Assembly (NCBI GenBank): GCA_028641055.1
Contig: CM054063.1
Span: 175,570,697 to 175,634,696 of the forward strand
DNA length: 64,000 nt
From: Alopecurus myosuroides
Taxonomy: Eukaryota > Streptophyta > Magnoliopsida > Poales > Poaceae
Direction of reading: 5' to 3'
Part shown: positions 35,725-47,926 of the stretch, piece by piece
How positions within the stretch are numbered: the stretch's first letter is position 1
Layout of the letters: each line of letters starts with the position of its first letter
Notes under the pieces: generated by a model
Told to the model about the DNA's origin: nothing
Seen by the model: only the letters and a program-made list of their open reading frames with translations
Databases searched by the model: none
Program-made: the position numbers and the translations under genes

Positions 35725-38700
35725 TGTAACACCCGGGGGATTTTCCCCCAATTAGAATTGGTTGATTTCCTTTTTGCTTTGCATCACATGCATCATAGGC
35801 ATTGCACCTTGTTTTCAAAACAACTTAAAAAGTTCAAACCAATTTAAACTTTCAAACATGTCCAAAGTTTCCAATTAAAAATTGCAAACTAAACAACTCA
35901 AATTGTTTTCAATAGTTTTGAATTTTAATTGCCTGGTTAATAAAACCCCTTTTAATAAAACCCTAGTCCCATTCAAATTTAAATTCAAATTCAAATGCAG
36001 ACATTAATGGAAACTTTTGAATTTTGGAAAAACCAAAACTTGTGCAACTGGGCATTTTAGATGCCAAGTGCATAGAAACTTGTTTCATAATTTTCTGAAA
36101 TGTAAAACTACCCCAAAATTCATTTTTTTTGCTTCTCTCTTATTTCTCTCTTACAAAAAAAAGAGAGATACAAAGGAAAACAAACCAGTAGGGGGAGGCA
36201 GGCCAGCCCAAGTGGGCTAGCCCACCTACAACCCCTCTTTCCCACCTCATGGCAGCCCAGCCGAGCAAGGCCCAGCCAGCCCATCTCCTCTTCCAGCCCA
36301 CCACACCTCCTCCTTCCTCTGTCCGTACAGGTGACGGAAGCAGAGGGTGGGAAAGCGAGCTCACCCCCCCCCCGCACCTGCTCCTCCCCCCTCCATATCT
36401 TTCTACCCCGAGCAGCCCCCCTCGCGAACCCTAGCCCTACTCCCCATCCTCGCGCTGCCACCTTCTCCCTTCCCCTCCTTCCTCCACTGTATCTGAATTT
36501 CTGTCACGCCTCCGTGGCCGACAATTTCCGCCCATGGCGTCGTGGCTGCGCTTGCCTTCGGGGTACCTTCTTCTCGGGAACGGAAAGGTGGCACCACCCT
36601 CTTCGTCCTCGCCGAAAATCGGGGCCGGAGATGCCCCGGGCTGTCCCCGCAGTGCACGTCTTCCTCCCGGCCGAGACTGAACTCCGGCGATTTCCGTCGC
36701 CCTCTGTCACGACCCCGGACCCAGAGATATACATACTGTTATGTGCTCCTAGCCATGGACTCACAAGGGCTTCAGGGTTACCAGCCCTGGCCGCAAGAAA
36801 CAACGGCAGGCAGACTGGATTCATCGGCACGTAGTCCGGATCCCCAGTCTACTACTCCTTGTATCCATGCTAGTCATAACCAACTATGCATATCAAAGCG
36901 TCCACGAATCGAATGAAACTGAAGGAAACGGGACCAAAGCTATACAGAGATGCTATGTGTCCAGAAAGTGCAACAACAATCGAGGGTTACTGGGGTTACC
37001 TCGCCCCAGGCCGATCACATCGACAGGCGGGCTCGGGCATGGATCATCGGCTCCACAACCCCTCGACTGCGACAACTATGCAGGCATAGCCAGAACTGTA
37101 TAACAATGAGCTCGAAACCAACAACCGATCAAAACAGTACTCTAAACATGAAGCTCTATTAAACAGGTGTTACTAGAGTATAGCTTACAAGCAGAGGTCA
37201 CACGACCCAACATTACATCAGACAACGGAAGGCAAATTATGTTGCTAATCAACAAGAACCAAAAAGGCCTAAGAGGCCGCAACATAAGGCGACGTCCCAG
37301 CCCATAGATTCCAGGCTGCTACCTGGGAACCCCAAACTACTCGTCGATGTCCACGTTGAATCACCACCGATGGAGTTCTTCACCTGAACCAAAATTAAGC
37401 AAACCTGAGTACGGGAGGTACTCAACAAGACTTAATTAACCTATTATATATCTGCTATTTTAAAAAGGGTTTCATGAAGGCTGATTTGCGTAAAGCAATC
37501 TTTGTTTTGCAAGTTGAGGAAGGAATAGCACGTCTCATGGAGTATTTTGAAAACAGATGAGAAAGCTACTCAACTACTGAGATCATCTTCTTCTTGTATT
37601 CCACCAAGTCTTTCTCATTCCCACACTATCTCATGCTACAAGGATCACCCCTCTCGGCATCTCCGAGGAGGCACCCTTCAATCATGGTTGACAAGTTTTA
37701 GTCATTCCGTTGAAGTTATCTATGATCACAGAATCCGTTGCCAAGTCGTCCGTAACCGTGGACACGACTTCTCGAGGAGATTTATCCCTGCAGGGGTGTA
37801 ACATCCCATGTCTGAAAAAATAGCCTTTAGAATGTTTGCTCTCTGTTATTTTATGTTTTGCATCATGGCATCATGTTGATTGCAATTGTTTTGCTTGTTT
37901 TCCATTTGTTTTTCTCTGTTTTCATTTGTTTTCCAACTGTTTTCAGTTGTTTTCCTTTGTTTTCTATTTGAATTCCAAACCAAAATTCAAACCTTTTGTT
38001 TCATCCTTGTGATGTTACAATTTCTAAAATGATATTTCAAAATAAAACAATTATTTGTTTCCATTAAAGTGTGATTCCAAACTATTGTTTTATTTCTATA
38101 AAAATGCATCCAATAATCAAACCCTTTCCAAATTCAATTTGTTTTCCATTTGAAATTCCAAACCAACATCCAAATAGTTGTTTCCAAATCAAAACCTTAA
38201 TTGTTTTCCAATCATCCCATAATGTTCCACTAATAAAATGGTGTTTTTATTTCAATTAATTAATTCCAAGGTGGTTTCAAATTCAAAGCAAATCATCAAC
38301 AACACATCCTTTGGAAATTGTAAAATATCAAACCATTCCAATAATTTTAATCCAACTAATAATAGGGTTCCTCCCTATTAAGTTGTTGTTTCTATATTAA
38401 TTTACAAAATATTCCAATTCAAATTAAATATTTCCAAACAGAATCAATTTGAAACCATAAAAACAATAACCAAAATATTCTTTCTCTCCTTGTTTCCAAT
38501 TAAAGTTAATTGGGTCACCCTATTTAAAATTTTGGTTTCAATAATAATTTTAATACTCAAATCATCCACCTTTGAAACAATTCCAAACAACACTTAAATT
38601 TTGAATTCATGGAAAAATAAAAGTGGTCAAATGGTTGCTAATATAATAATTAAGCCACCCAAAATTTTCCATAATTTTTCTCCCTCAAAATTCCTTCTTT

Positions 38701-39471
38701 TTCTTCCAATTGTTTTCTGCAAAAAAAAAAAAACAGAAGAAAAGAATAAAAAGGAAAACGTTCAAGGGAGAGAGGCCCAGCCCACCTCTTCTCTGTCTTT
38801 GGCCCAGTACCCCCCCCCTTACCTTCTTCTTCTTGTACGGCTCGAATCTGAACGTACCCACGTCGACAGAGAAGCGGAAGAACGGCCATCATCGTCTCCC
38901 CCTCCCCTTAAAGCCCTAGGCTGCGAGCTCTCCCCTAACCCTAACCCTGCCTTTCCTCTCCCTCCTCTTCCTCCCCCCGCCTCCATTTTCTCTTTCTCCT
39001 CTATCTGCTCGCTACTTTCCCTACTGTACTCCTCTGTACCTCACCGAATTTTAGCTCCACAAGTCGCCGGCCGGTTGGGGCCTCTCCGGCCGCGGTGGGG
39101 GCGGGAATGGAACCGCCCCACCGCGGGCTTCCTCGCCAACACCTCGGCACGGACGGGGATGGCCGGAGCCGCCGCCGCCGTCCGCCCCAAGGCGGCCATC
39201 GCCCCTGCCTGCTGCTCGACGTGCTGCACTGAACCGCCCCGACCCCTCCTTGCTCGAGGCCACCAAGGTGAGGCCCCTTCCCCTCCTTCTCTCGCTCTCT
39301 CTCCCTTTCCCCCTTGGCCGCCCCCTCTCCGGCGAGCAGCCACTGGAGACCATCGACCTGTATCCTTTCCGATCGTGGTTCAGTACGTGCAGTTTTTGTT
39401 GGTTCAGAGAAAAATCCGCTAAGGGAACCTCATATGGAAACATGCCCTTATCTGTCAACAAATCGAGCAGC

Positions 39472-39530
39472 ACCGCAGTGGTTATGCATCCCTCTGCGCG
39501 CACCAGGAGGTGCAAGGATCGAACCCCCAG
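39472..39530 (+). other. tRNA-like (Pol III box) module in element E, copy 1
   Basis: An A-box-like stretch (accgcagtggttatgca, 39472-39488) is followed about 30 bp later by a B-box-like GGATCGAACCC (39516-39526). It does not fold as a complete tRNA. It shares aggaggtgcaNggatcNaa with copy 2. Confidence 0.45.
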
Positions 39531-39564
39531 CCCCCACTTTCCCGTTTCCTTTTTTCTGAATTTA

Positions 39565-42518
39565 CTAGCACAAATGCCCATGCGTTGCAATGGGAGAAAT
39601 AAAAATTCAAATTGACATCGCCGGCCTCCGCCGTATTGATACCCAAGCACAGAATCTCGTGTGATCTTCTCCGTGGACGACACACGGAATAGTATAAGTT
39701 GCGGAATCTTTATTCGCGGCTCCAACGTCTACATCCAAATGTTGGTGCTCGAACCCCTAACCCTAACATATTTATGCCATGACGAGGCGTCGCGGTTTAG
39801 GTGGAGAAGAAACTCTCACTCCCAACACCCATCGGCGGTGGCATGCGGGACTCTAGTCACCACCCTCTATAAGAGCAAGGGAACCACCACCATGCATGTA
39901 GGAAATTTTGCACAAAACTCATTATTTTTTCTCCTCTAATTTTTTGGTAGATCTTCTAGTTATTTTTCCATACAAAGCCACCGTGACTCCCTCTCCATTT
40001 GCTCTAGTTGATTTTTTTGGTTGGTGGCGAACTGTAAGCCACCGTGACACTCTCTCCATTTGCTCTAATCCACATTGGCAGAATGTTCAATAATTAGTTG
40101 CACAACTGATCGAGAAACGGGAGAAAACTAACTCTACACCTAAGTTGGTTCCCCCGTCTTATCTCGTGTTGTACCATATGGATTCGAGAATTGTACAAGC
40201 ATTTATGCACACCGTAGAAAACACACACTGATCAACAAAAAAGAACTATGTGCCCGTGCGTTGCACCAGGAGCATTGGTGTGATTCAAATTTCCAATGTC
40301 GATTAAACCATATAACAATAGACTTAGTTATTCCTTCCGTCTTAATCATTTTTTATGTACCTCCACTCGTGCCGCCACCACCGCCAAATCAGCATGAACT
40401 TTTAAGAAGTCCAGTTGTAACTCTTGAGTTATCGGAGAAGAACGAAGTTGCGGGTAGAAGCATGGAACTATCAACCGCACTCCTCAACGGATGGTACTGC
40501 AAAAAATTGGGCTATATATATATATATAAAAGTTAATCTAAACTGAACCGGTGATTCAGCAAAAACAATGTTAGTTTATTATATTTCAAACACAGCTAAT
40601 AAAGGAATCGAAGAGATGAAAGAGTATACTCCTCGTGTCCTCTCATTAAAGATAAAAAAGCTTTGGTGTTTCATGGATCGCATAACTATGCCCATGATTT
40701 ACAACAGCATAGCCCGACCTTCAGAACCAGCAGGGGTATCAAATTTTACCGCCAATGCATGTCGGGTGGTATCCAGGAACAGCCTCCTTAAGGGCCCGCT
40801 TGGGAAGTCCGAGACTTTTCCGGTCCGTAATGATCGACAGAGTATTAACGTAGTGCACAAACATACGGGCGGAAACCAGCGGAAATAAAACGGACCTTAC
40901 TTGGTCCGTCGCTTTCTTGGGGGGGAGGGGGGGGGGGGGCGGCCCAATACCCGGATATGGGGGAATGTAAAACGGTGAACCAAGTGGTGTTACTGGGCTA
41001 CGTCGGAAATTAGATCGGATCCGAAAAAACCCCCGTTTTGGGCTGGAATCCGACGAACCAAGCGAGCCCTAAGTGAATTCAGCAATGTAGTTGCCTAATT
41101 TCAGGGTCACATGAGGTACAACTTCCAGGGCAGGTGTGTTTTTAGCTGGCCATCAATTCAAAAGCAATCTACCCTCGTAGTACTTTTTTCTCTCTCTTGG
41201 CTTCACCTTCCTCGACTATGCCAGAACTGCCATGACAAAATCAAAGCTTAAACATGTCCGTACCCAGCTGCTGATTTTTATGCTACCTGAGAGATCAAAT
41301 GTGGTTCCTTCCTGAAGCAGAGAGAACCAAAACAATAGCTCGATATCCTCCCCTGTCTGAAAGAAAAGCAAACAAAGTGGATGAACAACCTCTAGTTTTT
41401 CACATCGATTCCTTTTACCAACCGAGAAATTAAAGAAGAATAAACAATTACCCGGGGAGTCGCGGGACACCATTGGCACTGTACCGAGTGCGTCGCTTCT
41501 GTTAATATTTTGATTTTATAATTGATTGATGGCTCAGCATGTGGTTCACCTCTGCCACCGATGAATGAATATGAAAAAAAGCAGGCCATCAAGCACGTCT
41601 TCTGGTACTGGGTCGAGCGCCTGATCCACGACAGTATATCCAGCCGAGGCTCCAGCGTAGCGGCAGGGCCGCAGGATGAAGGCAGCGACTCTCGTCTCCT
41701 TAACCAGGGGCGGCTCTAGCCTTTCTCAATCCGCGTATACACGAGCCAACGACTGTTGCATCGATCTTGAATGTCCTAAAGTGCCTGGAGCGGACTTTGG
41801 CGAGGTACCTCATGCAGCGGCCGATTAGGGCGCGGAGGTGGTTATATCTGGGGCGTCAAGGCCATGTTCTCGTCGGCAAGCCACGTGAATACCATGTCGT
41901 GGCCGCAGTAGATGTCGAGCGGGTCCGATACTGCGGTGTTTAGTCCTTGTCTGCATCACGTCTTGCTAGCTGGTCGAGTTTATGCCGACGACGTCCAGTA
42001 TCCGACGGCCTCTACTGCGGAGGGTGCGCGACGCAACACCGGGTCTCGACGTCGGCAGTCATATTTGGTACGATCTCGTCGCCTCGATCTCACATGTCTG
42101 ATCGACCTCACCTGTATACAGGGAAAGGGATTTTATTTTGTTTTATCAAGAGTCCAGTTTCTTCCCGTTTGGACTTGTTCGCTGCCCTTTTCGTGCGGCA
42201 TAACATGGAAGGACAGATTCCAGTCGGCTGAAGGCCATCGATGGATGTTGGGCTGGCCCAGGTTGCATGGCTTTCTAGCGGCCGAGCGTTGTTTCAGTAG
42301 TCAGATCGGGACACCGTGACCGGATTTTAGCCACTAAATTGAATTAGGATTGACAATTCTCTTCTGGCCGTAAGAGAGTTCGGTTGGTCGGGGTAAAAAG
42401 TAAAAACCGAATCGTACAATGGCATTTAGAGGGTAATATGGAATTTTGTGGGAGGACAAAATAGTAAAATACATGATGGACCGGAAGAAACCTTCCTCTC
42501 TTTATTATTAGGTAAAGA
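39565..42518 (-). mobile_element. Non-autonomous Helitron
   Basis: On the minus strand it starts TCTTTACCTAATAATAAAG at 42518 and ends CTAG at 39565. A short hairpin (CCCAT...ATGGG, loop TGCAACGC) lies about a dozen bases before the end. It sits between host A and T with no duplication. TC start, CTRR end, 3' hairpin and A/T insertion are the defining Helitron signs. It is 2954 bp with no Rep/helicase. Possible captured exon pieces lie on the minus strand at about 41844-41933 and 41289-41360. Confidence 0.85.
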
Positions 42519-42582
42519 TTTCAGTACGGATCTGAAGCCTTAACCCCCCTGAGAACCCCTTCCTTCCAACAGCAGCAGCAGT

Positions 42583-42640
42583 AGCCCATCTGGTTTGCTG
42601 TTCCTTGAGCGCAGCAGGAGGTGCAGGGATCAAATCCCAC
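42583..42640 (+). other. tRNA-like (Pol III box) module in element E, copy 2
   Basis: A weak A box (gcccatctggtttgct) and a B-box-like GGATCAAATCC (42627-42637), in the same spacing as copy 1. The Helitron separates the two copies, so they lay close together before it inserted. Confidence 0.4.
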
Positions 42641-42789
42641 CCCCTGCACAATTAAAAAACATTTTTGTTTTGCAATGTTTTGGTCACATAACTTACAGGA
42701 AATCACATCTAGGCCCCTGGTACTTAAAATCTAGCCCCTGGAAAATATTTTCTAAGTCCCTAGTGCAGTAAAAATGGCAGATTTGCACC

Positions 42790-43290
42790 CAATTTTGGAA
42801 ATTGCATAAATAAATCATCCTAACTCCAAATTCAACATTTTTAATATGTTTTCTGTACCAAATTAAATACTCTACCCAAATATAAAATTTGTTTACTGTT
42901 TTGAATAGTTTAAATTGGTGCAAAACTTGAAAACTTGTCAAATTCACTTAAATTTGCAAAATTCATAACTTGCTCATAAAAATTCCAAATTTCACAAACC
43001 AAATATGTTTTCCAATCAATTTTTCATTTACTTTCCAAATATATATTTTGCTTGCTGTTTTGAATAATTTAAATTGCTGAAAACAGCTGTTTCTTGTTTA
43101 TTGCATTTAAAAATTGCCAAAATAATAACTTGCTCATTTTAAATCCAATTTCAACAAATGAAATATGTTTTCCATGCAAAATTAAACCCTCTTTCCAAAT
43201 ATAAACTTTGTTTTCTGTTTTGAACAATTTAACTTGATTAAAACAACAAATGCTTGTGTGACACCTTTAAGTAACCAAAATTTCCTAACT
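42790..43290 (+). repeat. ~160-bp tandem repeats in element E
   Basis: The phrase ccaaatata(a/t)a(n)tttg recurs at about 42876, 43035 and 43195, followed each time by tgttttgaa(t/c)a(g/a)ttta and, further on, by ataacttgctca or a variant. About three AT-rich units with a 159-160 bp period. The same unit occurs in element F. Confidence 0.75.
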
Positions 43291-46200
43291 TAATGAATGA
43301 ATTTCCAAACTTGCTAAACCTTATTTCCAATTGCTTCTATTGTTGTTATTTTGCTGTTTTCCTCATCCATGCATCAAGCTAATCCACTTTCATATGATGA
43401 TTAGTTGTAAAGCAATTAATTCAACCATAATTCATGGGCTTTCCATATGCAATCCAATTGCATATGGGTCCATTTAATCCTGTTTCTATCTTGTCAACTA
43501 GTTTATTTTGATGCATCTATTAACATGACATGCATCATCCCATGTTTGTGCACCTATGCCATTATATTGATTGTTTATCTTTCTGCATTGTTTGTTTGCT
43601 TCTTCTCGGATAAACGACGACGTTGAGACCGACGATCCTTACGACATCCCTTCTAAGGATTTAGCTCAGTACCAGGCTACTGGGTTTGCAGGCAAGTTAT
43701 CACTCACATGAACCATCGTGTTCCTTTCAACATTGATTACCGATACTTTCCGTTGTTATTTTCTGCTAGCCTCAGTAGTAGTTGTTTCTGTTACGAACCT
43801 ATCACATGTATCCTTTAACCCTGATATTACCTCACATCCATACCTATAACCATTGTTTGAGCCCGTGTCTTACTAGCATGCTTAGGTTGTTTTGCTCGAG
43901 TCTGTTACCCGTTACTTTTCTGTTACTACTCTATTATGATCTGGGGGCTCGATGTTAATCAATCAATCATGCTAATGTTACTATTAATAATAAATTTGAT
44001 GATAAGGCACCGGCAGGAGGCCCTGTGTGGTTTTGAGGCCTGCTAGTGTCGACCCTAATAGGAAAAGGGTCTTGTCTACTGATCCATGATGAGCGCACTA
44101 CCCGCATGTGGGAAGCGAGTATGGGCGCCCCCCTCAACTTGACCTGATTCGCATCTCGTCCAAATCGCCTCATTTAGTTCGTGTTTTCCATTTGCCGCAT
44201 GCATGTTTTTGCGAGCCCAGGCCAGGGTGGAACTTTCGTAGTCGGCATATAGGGGGACACGTTCTTAGAGTGCTATGAGGGTCCATTTTCTTCTGGGCTC
44301 GATTAGCCGTGCGCCCAAGGTGCTTTGGGCTTGATGCGAAGAATGGTTGGTTGTGTAGAGTACCCCGCTTGGTGGGAGGCATCCCATCTGGCGGGTTATT
44401 CTTGCGTGTACGGCCAAATTGGTACAACCCTGCAGGGATAATCTTCTCGAGAAGCCGTGTTTTCCGCGGTTATGGATTACTTGGTGAAAGTACTGGCTAA
44501 CAAGTACTCAGGACAACTTAAACCTAATGATTAACAACCTTACACCCAATGATTAACAACTTGACTAGTAATAGGCTTATTGACACAATAATCTGAACCA
44601 CCATTATTTCAACTGTGTGAGTTATCCTCGGATTGCTTCTTTGGATAAGGGGCGAGATCCAGGATGGGTTTGTTTGAAGTTATCTTTCAGTTGGTTACAA
44701 TCCTCGATCTTATCTCCTTTCTGTTAGCCGGAAGTGGTAGAATCTCTGTAGTTGGTTAGCGCAGCCCGTTGCAGCATCTTTTATATCCCCTCTCTTCCGT
44801 TGAACCCAAGGCATCTGTGCTTGGTGTTGACGGGTTACACTTTGGTGAACTGTGAGTCTTGCTTGCCAGTACGTTGGTGTACTGACCCCTTTGGGGCTGT
44901 GGTTTACGCAGACGACGTTTCCGAGGATCTACATGGTGGCAACTACGTGGAGTATGATGACGAGACTGCTGACGAGTAGATAGCGGACCCGGGCAGGATC
45001 CGAGACTTCGTGGATGGGCTCCGTCTTTTCGTTTCCGGCCTCTTAGGCCTATTTGGTTCTTGTCTGTACTCAGACCTGTTGAATGCTTCCGCTGTGATTT
45101 AATGATGAATTGTTGGGGCATGTGCCCTCTGAATGATTGTATTTGCTATCTCTGCTCTAATGAGAGCTATTTGCAACTTATTTCAATCTTTTGTGTCGTA
45201 GAGATCTGTTGTGATATCAGTTGTTCAACGCCGTTGACGTACCATGTGTGTATGGTTTGAAGTACGTCGACGGAAGTGCCTTTGATCTCTAGTGGATAGT
45301 TTACATCGACGATGGAATAGCAGGGCTTATGTTGTCGCGCATAAGCGCAGGCCTACCAGGAAGCTGGGACGTGGGAGCAGTTATGCCCCATAATCCAAGC
45401 ATCTGCTATCCAGTTCGTACGGTGAGTATCCCCTAGAAATCAGGGTGCGACAAGGGGGTACACTTTACCCACACGTACCATCCGACTCTTAACGCCACAT
45501 GTACGCTCGTCCATGGAGCGCGGCAGAGGGTGCCTGGCCACGACCTTTACCTTGCTCGACCCTATCCATGAGTTAACCCAAACAAGGCCACCCCGTCAAC
45601 AGGGAGTTGGCCACCTCCTGACGGCACCTGTTCTGTGAGTCGGGAACAAGATCCGAGTACGTCCATCACTTGTCCCGGTCACGCCCTAAGTTTTCTCCAA
45701 ATCGTTTTCTGACTCACATGCAGATGGAAAGATCAAACTACGTGACTCATGGACGTGGCCAAACAAGTTAGTTGGTCGAGCGCGGTCTGTTAGGCCCCGC
45801 GTGTGGTTGCACGCTCAGTCTTGGCTTCGAAGGCGAGAACTCGCTCCTAGAGGCATGAACAGGACAAAACGCCACAAACCATTGTGGCCTCACATCCATG
45901 CCGTTATTTAGTCAAGTTATCAAAGATAATACAAATCACAACAACCTGACATAAATGATTCACGTATTGACCAGATTCATCAACCGGATGGATCAGATCA
46001 CAACTAGGCATGGCTAAGCAAGACTCACAGGGTTTAGCGGAGCGCGCACAAACAAACCTATAGCTGCTAGGAGCAGTGGATCAGGATATCTAGGTTATGC
46101 AGTATAGGAGAACTCTACCTACTCACATCAAATAGTTTGGAACCGAATGCAAAGTACGAGATTCAAAACACGTTGAAACCATATATGAGCAGATAAGAGG

Positions 46201-47912
46201 TTATGCTTGCCTTGGTTATAAGAAAACCAGATAAAGTCTTCAGGAATAAGTGCTTGACTTGTCGGTTAAGATCAAGTATTCACCATGGGATTGCTGGCCT
46301 TCTCTTCAGAGTCACGTTCTACCGAGGGGGAAACAACACCGAAAGAGAAATAACAATCAACACATGGCATCGATGCAATGCGCAATATGTATGCATGATC
46401 AAGTTAATGCACTGAAACAAAGCCCTAAACATGATCGTTGGGTTGCTAGGGTTCATATGTTAGTTAGGCATTTTTATTGAAATTAACCTGAACTAGACCC
46501 CGGAGGGGATTTCGGACGATTATGAACATGAGTACAAGTTAAAGTGCTCAATTGGGTTTGAAAACATCATAAACAGATTGCATTTGTCATTTTGAGCAAT
46601 TTGGCATATAACTTTTAATTTTCTAATTTTGGTGAATAAAAACTTATTTTTCTATTTTTAAATGAATAAACAACATTAAATAAAGCCATTTTTGGACTTT
46701 CTCAAACATATATGAAAATGACATATTCCTGTAGAGTTTATTTTTCTGATCAACTTGGTACCTCATTTTTATTTTTCTGAATTATAAAACAATAGTTATC
46801 GATTAAACAAAATAGACCATTTTTCTGGAATTAAATGGAATTAGTAAAAAGAGGGAGTTATGACATCAGTATGATGTCAGCGTGACATCACCCAGGATGA
46901 AATCTCTCTGATCTTCACGGATGAATTCAAATTCGTCGAATTGGTTGCAAATTGTATGGAACAAACTATACCACAACAGGGAGGAGATCAAGGGGAGCCA
47001 AATGGTGGCAGCGGCTGGTGGAATGGCCACCGGAATAGCCGGCGGCGACCACAGGCGCGGCGGCGGGCGGCGGCCACCGATGGCAGGGCAAACCGGAGGG
47101 GGAGGAGGCAAAACGAAGGCACCCACGGGTGCGGTAGCTCACCAGAAGAAAGGAGGAGTGGTCGAGGGAGCTCGTCGAGACGGCAATCGACGGTGGCGAG
47201 CAAAGGAGGCCGGCGGCCGGACCTAAAGAAGAAGGCTGGATTCTTCTCCTCTGTTGCGTCCCGGCAAGCACGGCTCGACGGAGAGGTTGAGGAAGACTAG
47301 GTGGAGCTCCACGAACGCTCGGTTCGTCGGGGGATGGCCGAAAACGGGCACACGACGGCGGCGGGTGTAACCTAGGGTTTCGGGTTCGATTTTCCTCTTC
47401 TGAGGAAGAGACAGGGAACCGAGGGGAAGGGGGTGCTGCGAGAGAGAGAGGAGGTCACGGGGCTTTCCTTGCCCCTATCCACGCCACGAGGAAAGCAGGA
47501 CGTGGCGAGGGGGCGCCGTCGGCGAGCTTCTGTCTACTGGCCAAAGGAGGAAGAAGACGTTAAAACGTCGTTTTACGAAAAACTCCCTGGACTTTGGAGA
47601 AAAAACAAAAGAACCCCTTTCTATTTAAAAACAGAACAAAAATCAATGTTTTGAGGGCCTTTTTGTGAACAGAAATTTTAGCAAAAATACTTTTTGGAAA
47701 GCTTATAAAATTTCCAACCTCACCATGTATTGCTTTGGTGAAATTGAAATACTTTTCAGTACAAATTTTGGAACCCGAATTAAGTACTATTTGCTGGATT
47801 TTTCTCAAACCATTTGAATTCACAATTTAAATTGGTTTAAATTTGTGGTTTCATGCATGTATGGGATGAACACACACCACACACCCTAGTTTAGCAAAAT
47901 TGGGATGTTACA

Positions 47913-47926
47913 AATCTACCCCCCTT
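47913..47926 (-). promoter_or_regulatory. Polypurine tract of element D
   Basis: On the minus strand AAGGGGGGTAGATT lies directly before the LTR start TGTAACATCCC. Confidence 0.85.

Larger units (their letters stand above)
37797..45452 (+). mobile_element. Element E: large solo LTR carrying a Helitron
   Basis: TGTAACATCCCATG at 37797 to GGGTGCGACA at 45452, flanked by the duplication AGGGG (37792-37796 and 45453-45457). Comparison with 52740-52800 shows the uninterrupted site. Without the Helitron it is about 4.7 kb. It has no primer site, gag or pol and resembles element F, so I read it as a solo LTR. The parts 38600-39560 (GC-rich) and 43300-45452 hold only short ORFs without recognisable domains. 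Confidence 0.82.
36715..47912 (-). mobile_element. Element D 3' LTR, interrupted by element E
   Basis: Plus-strand ends TGTCACGACCCCGG and GGGATGTTACA. The segments 36715-37796 and 45458-47912 together correspond to the uninterrupted copy at 51686-55247. A GC-rich part (about 46980-47560) with random ORFs is present in both copies. The ORFs show no known domain. Confidence 0.9.

Noticed and set aside
38928..38950. Interstitial telomere repeat (ccctaaccctaaccctgcc)
   Set aside because: Only two to three units, in a CCCTAR-rich LTR context; too short to mean anything.
40920..40942. G-run near a possible quadruplex inside the Helitron
   Set aside because: Homopolymer-like run, possibly an assembly artefact; no supporting context.
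46866..47300. ORFs of about 70-120 codons in the GC-rich part of the element D LTRs, also at 54189-54807
   Set aside because: Both LTR copies carry them only because the LTR is duplicated. They overlap each other on both strands and show no recognisable protein.
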